This document shows, piece by piece, positions 1-13,021 of a stretch of 64,000 nt of DNA (its first letter is position 1; every line of letters starts with the position of its first letter). The stretch is from Benincasa hispida. Its lineage: Eukaryota > Streptophyta > Magnoliopsida > Cucurbitales > Cucurbitaceae. The notes below the pieces were generated by a model that saw only the letters and a list, made by a program, of their open reading frames with translations, searched no databases and was not told the DNA's origin. Made by a program: the position numbers and the translations under genes. Location: contig NC_052357.1 of assembly GCF_009727055.1 (NCBI RefSeq), forward strand, positions 6,152,881 to 6,216,880, given 5' to 3'.

Positions 1-1790
1 GAGAATCCAAAAGTTGTGGGCTCTATATGATTTTGGATTAAGGAAAGCAGGAGGTAGACGATCGAATAAGTGGAAGATGAATACTATCTATCATATAGAT
101 GATGTACTCGATCATTTAGAAGATGAAGCCTATCGTATAGACTTTGCTACTCGATTGTGTAGTATCGAATAAGCGTATAGTAAACTCGTAGCTCCATCAT
201 ATATGCTCTCTATGATATCGCTTAGTAAAACCTTTTTACTTGAAAGCCTTTTGTAAGATTTTTCCGAAATGAATCATCAATCTAATTTTGGAAAACCATT
301 TTCCTTTTTATCTCACAGTTACCATAAAACTTCCAATAACCTTCCATTCAAATCGGTTATTAGTGAAAAGGAATAATTAATATGTTATAAATAAATATAA
401 TAACCAACTTATCATATTATATTTATAACTTATAGTTTTAATATTTCATCATATGTAACATATAAACCATAGTTATTTTTCTATTTCATAGTTTTTAATA
501 TAAATCATATTTATATTAATTCCTCCAATTAATGTATCTAATACATCATATCAATTATATCACATATAATTGAATTTCCTCTTGTTAATTTGAACACTTC
601 AAATTAATCCAAAATCTGATTCTCAACTTGAACTCATTTAGCTACCAAGGAGATCTCATGGATCTGTAGTTTGAAGCTCCAACGGTACGTGAATAACTGA
701 TTAAACTCTTTAATCACGAGATCCACCATCTGTTAACTATTGATAACTCCACTAAAGACCGACAGCTGCACTCTTCACACTACAGATATATTTCTGTGTC
801 CATATGACCAATCAACGGTGCGATGACCCTTCACAAATCGCTCGTAAGTACAACTGGACCAATTCACCGTTTTCCCTATGTAGTTACATTTAACTTATTA
901 AGTACCACTAATTCCTCTAATGAACAATAAGTCATAGTCCTACTACGACTAAGTTCTCTTGGGCCAGGAGAGGGTGTGGCCACTATGCTCAAGACCATGA
1001 ACCAACCCTTAAAGGAGCAATTTATCTACTTACCTCTATTTCGGGGAATGAGTGAATTCCATCTTGTGTAGTTGAGTTCCCAATTCCCCAATAAGACGAA
1101 TCCCCAAAATGGTAGGCTCGTTGAGTTGGCAATCTGGCCACTCTCACCCATACAAATCAAAGGACCGCTCTCATGAGCAGGAGNNNNNNNNNNNNNNNNN
1201 NNNNCGTTTTGCCCCTATAGTTACATCTAACTCCTTAATCAGACGAATCCCCAAAATGGTAGGCTTGTTGAGTTGGCAATCTGGCCACTCTCACCCATAC
1301 AAATCAAAGGACCGCTCTCATGAGCAGGAGTTCCCAACTCACTCAGAATTAAGGTCATATCACCTATGGTCATTTTAGTGAAATGTAAATCTCAATTATC
1401 ATCGGCGTTATATAAAGAAACTAATCATCTCGTGGTCCGGTCTTATACAAACTCTTTGTATAGGATACCCCCGCTCGCATGCTCCACATGAATGGTCAGG
1501 ATCAGACCACTTGTAGCACTTTACAACACTTGTAACATCTATAAAGCGGGACGTATCAGTAGTATCGACAGGATAAGGTATCCCTCATTTATCTATCTAC
1601 TACAAATTATTTAGGTTATTACTCAAGGAATGATCTACTTGTATGTCTCACATACATGCTTAAGTTACATGAAATAACAACGGATCTTAGTTTATTGTAT
1701 TTTGAGTAAATGCATATAAAATATTTATTTTATTGATAATAATATGTGTACAAAATAATTAATCAACATAAAAATTATTAATTAATTAAT
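1..1790 (-). repeat. Copia-type LTR fragment (family L2), minus orientation
   Basis: The sequence carries the same ordered blocks seen at 4280-6071, 55660-57041 and 58000-59113: a block about a soft AGCTACCAAGG run, the CACTAAAGACCGACAGCTGCACTCTTC-type block, a GTAGTTACAT block, a GGAGCAATTTATCT block and a GGTCCGGTCTTATACAAACT block. Its orientation is opposite to the solo LTR at 49290. The 3' end of the LTR lies beyond the window start, and the other end runs into a second fragment near 1790. There is no coding capacity; short open frames here are chance. The family assignment rests on similarity to the LTR next to copia pol at 59.2-60.9 kb. Confidence 0.6.
1184..1204. other. Assembly gap (21 N)
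   Basis: A run of 21 N. The 90 bases before it (1094-1183) recur almost exactly after it (1241-1330), with one mismatch seen by eye, so the gap joins two copies of the same LTR block rather than bridging unique sequence. Confidence 0.97.
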
Positions 1791-3015
1791 TAAACGACTA
1801 CATTAAATCATATTTAATATATAATTAATCAACATATAATTATCACATACACATATAATATATAATGTTATTCAAATATTTTGCATTCTTAATTATAGAT
1901 CACATCTATAATTGACCATATTATATTAATCTCATTAATATGCGATTGATTTGAATAATTTAAACCATTCCTCTTATATATCATTTAGTGAGCTAACAAT
2001 ACGACCTTATAGATATATAGATTAGAAACTCTATATAATATTAATTAATTAAACTATTTAATTAAATTATCAATTTTCATCAACTACTAGTCATTCCACT
2101 AAAAATCGATAGTTGCACTCTTCACATTGTAGATTTATTTATGTGTCCACGGATATAACCAATCAACAATGAGTCGACCATTCACAAATTGCTCATAACT
2201 ATATATGGGTCAAAATATCGTTTTACCCATGTAGTTACATCTAACTCCTTAAATATCATTGATGCCTCTAATGAACAAACAGTTTATAACAGACTATAAA
2301 TTAACACCTCTCGGGCGAGTGAGAGGTTCAAGCCTCAATGTTCATGACCTGGAATTAGCTATTAAGAGAGAAATTTATCTATTTTTCCTAAGGTCGGGAA
2401 AGGAGTGAATTTCATCTTGTGTAATTGTGTTTCCAACTCCCTATTCGAACCAGTACCCAAAATAGTAGGCTTGTTGAGTTGGCTAATAAAACCACTATCG
2501 CCCATACAAATCAAAGGATTGTCCTTATAGACAGAAGTTTAAACTCACTCAGGATTAAAGTTAAGTCACTTATGGTCATGCTAGTGAAATGTAAGTCTCT
2601 TATAGCAACGGTGTTATATAGAGAGACTATTCATTTCGTGGTCCGGTCTTATACAAACTCTTGTATAGACCCTGCTCACATGTCTCCACATGAAAAATCG
2701 AGATCAGATCATTTGTAGTACTTTACAATAATTGTAACATCTACAAAATACATCGTATTCATAGTATCACCAAGATAAGGTACCCAACCTTATCCATCTA
2801 CTATAGACCGGTTAGATTATCACTTAAACGTGGTCCACCTATGTCTCCACATACATGTTTAAGTTTCATAAAATAAACTTAGATCTTAGTTTATTGGATT
2901 GATTTAATGTAGTCTAAACATTAATAAAATGCCTCTTATTTTATTAGACATATAATTTGTTTTTACCAACTATAAGATACACTCGATTTAGGACATTAAC
3001 TCCAACCTATGCTTA
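1790..3015 (-). repeat. Second L2 LTR fragment, containing the LTR 5' end, minus orientation
   Basis: It repeats the block order of the previous fragment (bases 2100-2930) and ends near 3010. Read on the minus strand, that end gives TTGGAGTTAATGTCCTAAATC-like sequence, which matches the LTR start at 48624. It is more diverged than the 1-1790 copy. The AT-rich stretch 1740-2080 marks the join between the two fragments; the exact breakpoint cannot be set by eye. Confidence 0.5.
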
Positions 3016-4044
3016 TTCATATGGTTATGACGTTGAAAAGGTACTAACTTTTATTCCTATGCTTATACTTTCTTCGTCATGGAATTTATGCCATCTTAGA
3101 GGTATTCTTGGTATAAATAAAAACATTTTTTTTTTTATTCTGTACTCATTTGCAATTTTCTTTTCAATTTTATAGAAAATTGTAAGGCAAAATAAAATGA
3201 AATAAAATGTGAACCAATTTAAAATTATAAATGAAATTATAAATTGAAAATTAGGGAATAATTTATTTTTTGTTTTTCTGTATATACAACTATATTTATA
3301 AAGATTAATTTTAAACTATATTTATAAAGATTAATTTTATGTATTTATAGCTATTCTTTGTATAAATAAAAACATACGCCCAAAATGACGAGAAGCTAAA
3401 TCAAAATAACAACGAATCCAACGAAGTACAGAGCTAATAACAATCGAAAAATCAAACATGTAAGAGCGAATTGGTATATGGGGGAGTCTAGACATGAACA
3501 TACAAATCTTAAGTCAGAAACCAAATATTCGAAAAGGTTTTAGATCTAAAAAAAAGTTAGATCTATAAAAAAAAATCGTTCATATCTACTAAAAAAATAG
3601 TTAGATCTACCAAAAAAAAAAGTTAGAATAATAATAAAAAAAAAATAGTTAAATCTACCAAAAAATTGTTCATGTCTATTAGATCTAAAAAAACATTCAT
3701 ACAAAGAAAACCGAAGAAGAGAAACACAACATTCAACAAGAAAATGCAAATGTAGAATGAAGTTTGATGAGAATACAACCCATACCCAAAGGGAAAAAAA
3801 AGAGACGAGATGAAAGAAGACAAATCGAACAGTGAAGAAGAGAGAAGATGAAAAGTGAGTAATAAAACGCGTGATGGAAAAAGAAAGATATAAGGGGGAA
3901 AGTGATTAAAATGTTTGGAAAAACGAGTTTGAAATGGGGGAGAGAAAAAGGTAGAGTAAAACACTGGGTTTATAACCCACCATTTTCTTTTAAACGGGCA
4001 ACAAACATTGGATGAGCTTTTTAATCCCCCAACAAACTCTACTG
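3016..4044. other. Non-genic A-rich sequence with degenerate GTTAGATCTACC repeats
   Basis: No gene is visible. At 3538-3700 a GTTAGATCTACCAAAAAA-like unit recurs about six times with A-runs of varying length. From 3700 to 3960 the + strand is strongly purine-rich. Open frames on the minus strand here are only the phenylalanine/serine-rich translations of that purine tract. Confidence 0.6.
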
Positions 4045-6560
4045 CTTTATCAAATAACCACTAAATGTAGGTAAAGTTGATTTGGTATATTTTACAAACT
4101 CACGACAACTCTCGCTTCTTCCAATATTTTTAATGTTCCACCCATTCGCCTGTCGACATCTATCACTACCAGACTCTGGGCTCTGACAACCACCTCTGAT
4201 GACAACTCCGACAACTAATTTCGAGCTCCAGCAATCACCTCCGATGACTAACTCCGACACCACCTTTGTAGGCTCCGACTGAAGGAACTGTGAAATTTTA
4301 TAACAGACGTGGGGATCAACCCAATTTTATTTCTATAGAACAAAAATTTTACAGAACATACAATTATGCATTAATGAAGAATTTACAGCATGCATCTTTT
4401 AAAAGAAAAAAAAAAAGCTGGGGGAAATACGTACCCTTGAAGAAACCAATTTCTTCACGAAATTACTCCTCGAACAGTCACGACCCAAAATAGCCACCAC
4501 TACAAGTGAGACCTCCATATTCTCTTTTGGGATGAGAATTTCTTTGGATTGTGTGGGATCTGAGATTTTGGAAGAGGGAGAAAGTTTGAGAGAGAGAAAA
4601 TAGTTTAGCTGTAGGGAGTCTTTTGTATGCTTTTTCTAGAGAGAAAAATTGAGATCTTCTGTGAAGAAGATGAATCACCCAAAAAACAAAACCACCCTCC
4701 ACTCCCACATTTGATGAGAGAAAAACTGAGAACTTTTGAAATTTAAAATTAAATTTATAAATTTAATTTAATTAATATATATATATATAACACATAACCT
4801 AAAGTTTTATTATCTCATACATATATGATATTTAATATAAATCACATTTATAATAAATTTAATTATATGAATCTCATTCATGTGATTAGTATTTGAATCA
4901 TATTCAAATATTTAATTCATCTCTATTGAACTTTATATGTAATTATATCACATATAATTAAATCACTCAATTAATTTAAACAATTCAAATTAATCCAAAA
5001 TTAGTTCCCAATAATCCATATTGAGCTACACATGAGACTTTATGAACATGTAGATTGAAGCTCCAATAGTACTTGAATAATTAATTAAACTCTTTTAATT
5101 AAATTATTCAACATCCATTAACTGTCGGTCACTTCACTAAAGACCGACAACTGCACTCTTCACACTACAGATATATTTCTGTGTCCATTAGATATAACCA
5201 ATAAACGTTGCGATAACTCTTCACAAATTGCCCGTAAGTACAATTAGGTCAAAATTATCGTTTTCCCCATGTAGTTACATCTAACTCTTTAAATACCACT
5301 GATCCCTCTAATGAACAGTAAGTCATAATCCAACTATGACCAAAATGCTATCAGGTCAAGAGAAGGTGCAGTGCCACATTATTCAAGCCCCATAATCAGC
5401 CTTTAAGGGAGCAATTTATCTGCTTACCCAAATATTAAGGAATTGATGAATTCCATCTTGTGTGGTTGTGTTTCCAGCTCCCTAATCAGATAAATCCTCA
5501 AAATGGTAGGTTTATTGAGTCGACGATTTTCCCACTCTCACCTACACAAATCAAATGATCGCCTTCATGGGTATGATTTCAACACTCACTTATGATTCAG
5601 GTCATGTCACCTATGATCATCCTAGTGAAATGTAGGTCTCTATTATGAATGGTGTTATATAATGAGACTAGTCATTTCTTGGTTCGGTCTTATACAAACT
5701 TCTTTGTATAGAACACCCTCGCTCACATGTCTCTACATGAATGATCAGGATCAAATCATTTATAGCACTTTACAATAGTTGTAACATCTACAAAGCGGGT
5801 CGTATTCGTAGTGTCACCAGGATATAAGGTATATAGCATTATCCATCTACTACAGACCATTTGGACTATCATTTAAACATGATTCACCTGTATGTCTCTA
5901 TATACATGTTTAAGCTACAGAAGATAACATTGGATATCAGTTTATTAGTTTGTGAGTTAATGCTACAAAATGTCGAATAAAACATCTCATATTTTATTAA
6001 ATAAATAAAATGTTTGTACATTACAATTATAAATTACATAACCCACAAGAGTTAGGGTATCAACCTCAACACCGACAACCACTCTCGGCTATAAACTCTG
6101 ATCATATCACATTCGATGACCACCTTCGAGCGCATAACTCCGGCGATCGACTCGGGCTTCGACAATGACTTCCAACGACAAAATTTTGACAACCAATTCT
6201 AATACCACCCTCATGCGACCAATTTTGAGCTCCGACAACCTTTTCCAACTATAAACTTTGACTAAAATCATCTATAAGAATCAACTTTAACAACCACCTT
6301 CATGCGACCAACTTCGACGGTCAACCTTAAGGCTCCAAAAACCACGTTTGACAACAAACTCCAGCGACCAGCTCCAATCCCACTTTCATAAGACCAACTT
6401 CAAGCTTCGACAACCGCCTCTAACAAAAATCATCTTCGATAATCAACTTTAACAACCACTTTTGACTATTATAAGATCGACGACTGTTAAAGTATGTTGT
6501 AGGGTTGTTGATTATATAAAAAATAGTATTTTTCTCTACATTAAGTACAATATTTATATG
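4045..6560. repeat. CCGAC/CAACCACC-rich dispersed repeat, split by a solo LTR
   Basis: Two flanks (4045-4279 and 6072-6560) are built of irregular copies of words such as CTCCGACAACCACC, GATGACCAACT and TTCGACAACC. They form one element interrupted by the LTR at 4280-6071. The right end (6486-6535, GTTAAAG..ATG.TGTAGGGTT..TTGATTATATAAA) recurs at 41118-41175, and similar CGACC/CAACCACC text lies in the ABCB intron at 35930-36120. This is probably a non-autonomous DNA element; its class is not determined. Confidence 0.5.
4280..6071 (-). mobile_element. Solo LTR (family L2), complete, with 5-bp target duplication CCGAC
   Basis: Read on the minus strand it starts TGTTGAGG and ends CAGTTCCTTCA, so it has the TG...CA termini of an LTR. 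It is flanked by identical 5-bp direct repeats CCGAC at 4275-4279 and 6072-6076. The length is 1792 bp with no internal region, so it is a solo LTR left by recombination between two LTRs. Internal blocks match the fragments at 1-3015, 55660-57041 and the LTRs at 49290 and 57042. The minus-strand 76-codon open frame at 4478-4708 lies in the LTR leader and is not a gene. Confidence 0.85.
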
Positions 6561-7504
6561 TAGAAATTTGTAAGATATATTTGTATTTAATTGAATTTAC
6601 ATATCAAATGAGTATTAATAGTATTTGGAAAAGTATGTATATAGTTTAATAGTATGTAACATATAAAAAAAATGATGATTTTTTTCCTGGAACATTTTTT
6701 GGCAAGAAATAGTAAAAAATGGAAATTTATTTACTGATGATCATCCAAATTTAGAGGAATTTAAAGTGAAATTGTCGAAGAAATCTAGTGGCATTCTATT
6801 GGCTATTAAGATGATTGGGGAGATTCAATTAAAAAAATTATGTCGGAGTAATTATACAGAGCAACAACAGGAAGAATAAGAAGAAAAATAAATGATGATG
6901 TCAAAATTCATGGAGAAAAATTAAAAATCAAAAGTTTTGATTTCTCTTTGATTTTCCATTTTGTTTAACATTATTCCTCCAAAAAATGTAGTTGGTTAAT
7001 TATTGTTCATTGCTCAAAAAAAAAAAAAAAAAAGATAAACTTTAAAAATTAAAAGAAAAAGATTGCAATCCATATTTTATTTAATACGAAGATAGGTAGT
7101 ATTATTGAATAAAAAAATTTCAAAACAAAAATAGTCATCATAAGACGAGATCATTTAAAGTTCAAAAAACTGTACCAGATATCCTAGACGTGTATCCTCA
7201 ACTTTGCAACCCAGACACAAATATATGAACTTAGATTAAACAACTCTACACTTAAAACATAGACATATGAACTCTACAAATATATGAACTTCAGTTATCA
7301 TATATCAACTCAGTGTCTCAAATAAACTCTGTGTATGAAAAGACCAGGGAAGATAAACTCAATATCAAGTGGTTTGGGGATGAAATGAATCCAAGTATTG
7401 AGTAATTATTAATCTAATATGACCCAATCCAAAGTTATAATTCATGTCATTATCTTTGTAAATGCATTAGTATAACTCCACACAAGAGATCTTAATTTGG
7501 AACT
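6561..7504. other. Non-genic AT-rich DNA
   Basis: No supported gene or RNA. It contains an A15 run near 7019 and short ATG-poor frames only. Confidence 0.6.
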
Positions 7505-7885
7505 AGGGTTAGCAACGGGACCAGGAGAGGTGGGGGATTTTACCTCCATCCCCACCATTTGAAGGCAAGGACGGGGGCAAGGATTCCCCGTCGCAAAGAC
7601 CCGTTTCCCTGTGTTTCCCTTTTNNNNNNNNNNNNNNNNNNNNNNNCCCCCCCCCCCCCCATTTTTTATCCTAAAATTCTAATTGGTTTGGCTTGGACAC
7701 TTTAGATTGGGCTAAATTAAAAACTAGGCTAAATGTAAACAGTTAAATACCTATATATATATATATATATAGGGACGAGGACGGGGACGGGGCAAGGATT
7801 CCCTCCCCATCCCCGATTTGACCCCATCTCCAGTCAATTCGGGGATTCTTTGTCCCGATCGAGACGGGGCCCCACGGTGAATTTT
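7505..7885. repeat. GC-rich GGGGA/TCCCC low-complexity repeat with assembly gap and poly-C
   Basis: Two blocks (7505-7620 and 7770-7885) are rich in GGGGACGGGG, GGATTCCCC and CCATCCCC words that can pair with each other in inverted fashion. Between them are 23 N (7624-7646), a C14 run (7647-7660) and a (TA) run (7752-7770). This GC-rich text stands out sharply from the AT-rich surroundings. The minus-strand frame at 7751-7945 is the translation of this repeat and not a gene. Confidence 0.65.
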
Positions 7886-8955
7886 TCCAACCAATTTGGA
7901 ACTTAAGTCGGAAGTTTGTAGCTCATTTGAAAATCCACATCTCAATTATAAATATTATTACAATCACACCCTTCGAACTTTTAATTTGACCAATTGTCCA
8001 TTGTTGGCTTCAGATTTTTTTTGCAATGAAACTCGTCAATATTACAAAATGCATAACCATCTACCAATATAAATGTCGTTCCAATCAAACTTTCAAACAA
8101 TAAATTTACACCAATTTTTTTTCAACTGGAACGGACAACTAATTTATTTAATGTGGTTAATATTTAATTTATCAAGTTTTATAAGGTAAAAGGATACAAA
8201 ATAGTTTGATGGTGTATATTTTTTTGGACAATAATTGTCAATACCTAATCTCATGCAATCTTTTTTTATACATCGTAAAATATAAATAAAGATAATTATT
8301 TAAAAAAATTGGTGCAACTTAGACTATATAATAGATGAATGTAGTCGAAACTGCACTTATTTTTTTTTCAAAATTTTTAGTTCAAAAAGTTCATTAAAAA
8401 CAACCTAATGCAATCAAAACAGTTGGTAGAAGTTTCTATATTTTTAATGCATCAATGATAATTTTTTTTTACATTTAAATTGAAGTTTTAGGGTGTGATT
8501 GAAACAATATATTACAAATGTGAAGCTTTGATTTTTGGACAATCTGACTTGAAAACCATCTTCCTTAAGTGGATCATACCGTTTGTTTTCATTCATTTTG
8601 TTTTTAGTTTCTCCTTATTACCATTATACTTTTTCTTTTTTTCAGATCTAAATAATATATATACATACACAATATATATATAATCTTGAATTTTTTACGA
8701 GAGAGATAATAATAAATTTCATGATTTTTTTTAAAAAAAATCTGTTTTTCTTTATTCTTTTAAAGTTCGATAATGGGTGAAATTAATAATTTTGAAGGGA
8801 GCTGGATGAATAAATATGTTACCATTCTAGGTCAAATGGTTCAATCTTGCTTTCTATATTTGAACTTAAAAAACAAATCAATTAATAGATTTAATTATAA
8901 GAAACATTATTATTATTAAAAAGATAAGGAACATTACTTTAGCTTTTTAAATGGT
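7886..8955. other. Non-genic AT-rich DNA
   Basis: Nothing recognisable; T- and A-runs and short (TA) tracts only. Confidence 0.55.
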
Positions 8956-9560
8956 AGGATTTAGATATTAGAGGTGGTAATCGGTACAGTTTTATTAGTT
9001 TTTGGGTCAATCAAGAATCAAGCCAAATTAACTGATTTTTATAAAGAAGAGATCCAAACCGTTGTCCAATAAAGAACAAAACCAATTAATTGGTTTTTAT
9101 TTGGTTCAATTTATTATTGGTTTGGTTCTCGATTTTTTTTTTTTCAATTTGGTTTTGAATTGGTCATTTTTACTAAGTTTAAATTAAAATTGGGTCTATT
9201 TCTTTCCCTTTTTTTTTTGTATATATTGAAATTGGACATTTTAGTTTTTTTTTCTAGGAACTTTCTAAAAAATATATACTCACTCCATAATAGTTGGTAT
9301 TTTTTTTAAAAAAACAATAAATATATATATGCCATAGTAATTAAAACAATAGAAGATGTCTAATGTTAGAATTTATTTTTAAGGATATATATACATTCGA
9401 TTTGGTTCGGTTTTGTTTGATTTTTCCAATCAAAATCCAATTTGAATCATTTTTTTAAATACAAATCAATATATCTATTTTAAAAAAAATCAAAACATTA
9501 AATTGATTTGAATTGGTTTAATTTTTCGATTTTTTGTTGCACTCTTATTAAATACCCCTC
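8956..9560. repeat. hAT-like non-autonomous relic (GGTTCGGTTTT-type termini)
   Basis: The left end reads TAGAGGTGGTAATCGGTACAG, followed by many GGTTTGGTT/AACCAATT words. The right end has GATTTGGTTCGGTTTTG at 9398 and closes with TTTTTGTTGCACTCTTA, whose reverse complement starts TAAGAGTGCAAC. Terminal (C/T)AGRGGTGGYAA-type ends and GGTTCGGTT subterminal words are typical of plant hAT MITEs and also occur beside the hAT transposase relic at 60931. A target duplication was not found, so the ends are approximate. Confidence 0.4.
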
Positions 9561-9599
9561 CACCCATTGTATAAGTATAACTAACAAATAAATAAATTT

Positions 9600-10160
9600 G
9601 TTGAAAAACTGTACTTGCAGTTGCAGCTTGTCCACAAGCTTTTCAACGACGTCGTTTTGGTCTTGAAATGACAAGTCAATAGAAGTGGAAAATGTGACAA
9701 TTCTTCTCCCCGCGTCTAGACCGTTGGATCTACCTCGAATTCCAAGTTCTAGCTTCCCGTCCATTAATTACAAAATGTCGCCTTCTCGTGGGTCCCAGTC
9801 AACCAGCTCTCCAATCCAACGGTCTAGATCGCGCCACTGTTTACACAGCAACCGTTGAATTTGCTAACGTAATCTAGTTTAGACTAATATTAATTAGAAT
9901 AATTTTATCTTGATATGAAATTAGTTTAATCGAATAAAATCGAAGCAATCACATCATGATTATTTAAACCTGGTAAAAAGGTAAAACAATGGAATAAAAA
10001 TAAATTAGACCCTTTCTTTTTTTGCATTTTCTTTTCTTTAAAATGGACCACAAGGAAGGGTTGAGGGCCCAGTTCCCACGTGTTGAGAATGATACGTCAT
10101 CAATCAGCATATAAATTGGTGTGACGTGTCGACATAGGAGTGGTTGAGAGGATGAAATTT
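9600..10160. other. Promoter-like GC-richer island without a visible gene
   Basis: An unusually GC-rich patch for this desert. It contains AACGACGTCGTT (9647), an inverted pair TCTAGACCGTTGGAT (9714) / ATCCAACGGTCTAGA (9814), GTGGGTCCCAG, a G-box-like CCCACGTG (10076) and TGACGTGTCGAC (10120). Such words are common in plant proximal promoters. The minus-strand frame 9498-9764 starts inside it, but I recognise no protein family and no supporting splice structure. Confidence 0.3.
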
Positions 10161-13020
10161 CGTCAAATTTAAAAGTAGATGAAGAACATGGCGAAAGCTG
10201 ACAGTTGGGCAAAGAAAGTCGATGTTCCACTAGCATGTCAATCAAAATTTAAAATATCGATATTAAAAAGAAAATTGATAAATATACCAACAAAATATTA
10301 ATTTTGATAAAAATTTCTAAAAATTTTATAAAAACAAACGATTTTAAAAATAAATTCAAATAGTAAATAGATATTTTATAATTTTTAATCAAGTTAACAT
10401 GTCTATTATTTATACTATGTTAATATTAGTGACATTTTGTTGCTTACTTTTTATATTTTGTAGATTTTTCTATGATATAGTGAAAATATCAATTCACCTC
10501 TCATGTCAATATAGAACCCACAGAAACGTAGAAATACCGATAAAAATATCGATGAAAATTTAATACTATAGTATCAACATTCAAAAGGGGACTAATTTTA
10601 ATATTATTGGAAGATATACTTGTTTCTCTTAAAATTTTTTGTACATTGTTAGATAATATTTATGGAAAATTTTCATATTCTTGCCCTAGGAATAAGGAAA
10701 AATAAAATTTAAAGAGAGAGATAATTTACATGAAAACTTCAAAAATGGAGAAAAAAGAAAAATCTTAGAAGGTGGTATTTCTAAGTGGTATATTCTGTAT
10801 GGTGGACTAATTTATAATTGTTTGAGTTGATAATTATGATGGTCGTTGAAGATAATGATTATAGCAAAATATATGTATTATTCAAATATCTTGCCATGGT
10901 AAGATTTGTTGAGTTTTGGCAAAATATGCCGTTAATCACACATCTAAGATATTCAAGAAAATCATGGACTTAAAGGAAATATTTTTAAAAAAAAAAAAAA
11001 AAAACATATGCCTTTGATTTCAAATCATCCAAATTTGAAAACACTATAAGCTTGTTATACTAGATCAATTGGGTGAGTGATATAATCTCTTGAAAGAGTG
11101 CTCATGTAGTTCGGATCGGGAGAGATTTGTGTGACGGTAATAAAATTTCAATTAAATATTTTTTCTTCGTGGGTTTTTCTTTGGTTTGGAGTTTTTTCAT
11201 ATTAATTCTCGTGTTCCCAATTTTATTATTATTTTTAAATTTATCTATTTTTTTTTTTTACTTATTCATACAGTAGCAGTGATGGATTTTTTTTCCAACA
11301 AACATATTATTTTAATTCCTAAGTTACATGTAATTTTTTTTAATAATTTTATATGGTAAGCAATGAATAAAGTAATTTGGAAAATTTTTCATACAATTTT
11401 CGTACTAGATAATTTTCTAGATCACGATGCTCCAAAAATACTTAATGAGCTTATAAACCATTTACTCAAACTCCTTCCCACTCAAGGGATTGTTGGTTGG
11501 TTATTGGGTCGTTCTAACAGTTCTTTATGAATATTCGTCTAAAAAAACTCCTCCCCGTTTCTTTCAAGTTGGAAGTTCAAAATTTTTGTACATTTACATA
11601 TTTTGTTAAAAAAAAAAAAAAAAAAAAAAAGCTTCCTAATATTTTGATTTGGGCTAATTTTCAATGATTGGGCGTTTTTCTAGTCCATATTTTAACACAT
11701 CACTAAATGATATATTATTTTATTTTACCAGTTTTTTTATTAATTTAAATTGTTGCTTTATCATTGTACGATTTTTTCCCTTAAATTTAATAAAATGGTA
11801 AAAAAAAAAAAATGTACTTAAAATTGATAAACTTTTAACCATTGATCATAGTTTGAATCGTAAGAATAATCTATAGATTGTAATAGCATTTCATGCTTTG
11901 TAAATGATTTAGTTAATCTAGTTTAAATGCACACATTTGGTCCAAGCAACCCATTAATCTACCTATAGGCAATAAATGGTCATAAATTTTAAAATAGAAG
12001 AATAAAATCATTAAAAAATTTAAACTACCTAATATTAGATTGTTATTAATTAAAGTCTACAAATTAAATCATTTATAATATTTAAACTACAACAAATAAA
12101 TTGTACAATTTTTATAGATTAAATAGACACATCAAGAAAAGTACATTGCTATTTAGTTTCAATTTTAAGCACATTAATAAGACGGCGTATTTTTAACTAG
12201 AGTTCTATTTTATGAAAATCCATTAATTTGATAACATGATTAACATGTTAATACAACACATGACCCGTGATCATCAATAATGTTCGCGTACACATGCCTC
12301 GGTTTACAAATTTATATGGGATTAGTTTACGTTTGAAGAATAAGAAATTATTTATAAATTATGGGACATTATTTTTTTTATTCTCTAGTATGTTGTTTAT
12401 TTTAAGGTATAATACAATGTAGTTTTTGTTACATTTTTATTTTTTTCAATTCGTCGTCAACGAGAAAAACTTATTTATATGTGTTTATTTGGGAAACGAT
12501 TAAACATTCATTTTTTTTTGTTTTTTTTTTCTTTTTTAAATCACGATAAATACCAATATAATTTATTTTCATATTTTTCTCTCATTTTCTCATTTGCTCT
12601 TCTAAGAGTAATTGGCCAAAAGATGAATATTCTTAGTCGTAGAGCTTTGAACTCAATCAGATTGTGCAGAGTAATTAGACGGGGGACATGCTATAAAATA
12701 TCTACTACATTAGGAGGGAAGATAGAGACGACTTAACCTAATTGTTTATGTGTTTGTTTCTCAATATTTATTCCATTATTTTTCATTATATTTTTGTTAT
12801 TTTTCAAACATCAACAACACACAATTGTAAAGAGAAACTATTTCATATTTAAAAAAATGATTGGTGGATCATATTTTACCATTGTTATTATTTTGGAAGC
12901 AGACAACATTTGCTATCAAATTCTAAAATAGAACCCTTCCCTCAGTGAATATAACATAACATATATATATATACACACACACAAGCACAATCTATAAACT
13001 TTTAATTTGGATAATTACTT
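10161..13020. other. Non-genic AT-rich DNA
   Basis: No gene, tRNA or recognisable element. A-runs occur near 10987 and 11609. The small frame at 12479-12736 is low complexity at its start and has no recognisable homology. Confidence 0.55.
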
Positions 13021-13021
13021 T

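Noticed and set aside
3546..3964. Phe/Ser-rich minus-strand frames of 67 and 113 codons
   Set aside because: They are translations of a purine-rich tract with no start context or homology.
12479..12736. 85-codon + strand frame in the desert as a small gene
   Set aside because: It starts with a poly-Phe low-complexity run, and no homology, promoter or splice structure is visible.
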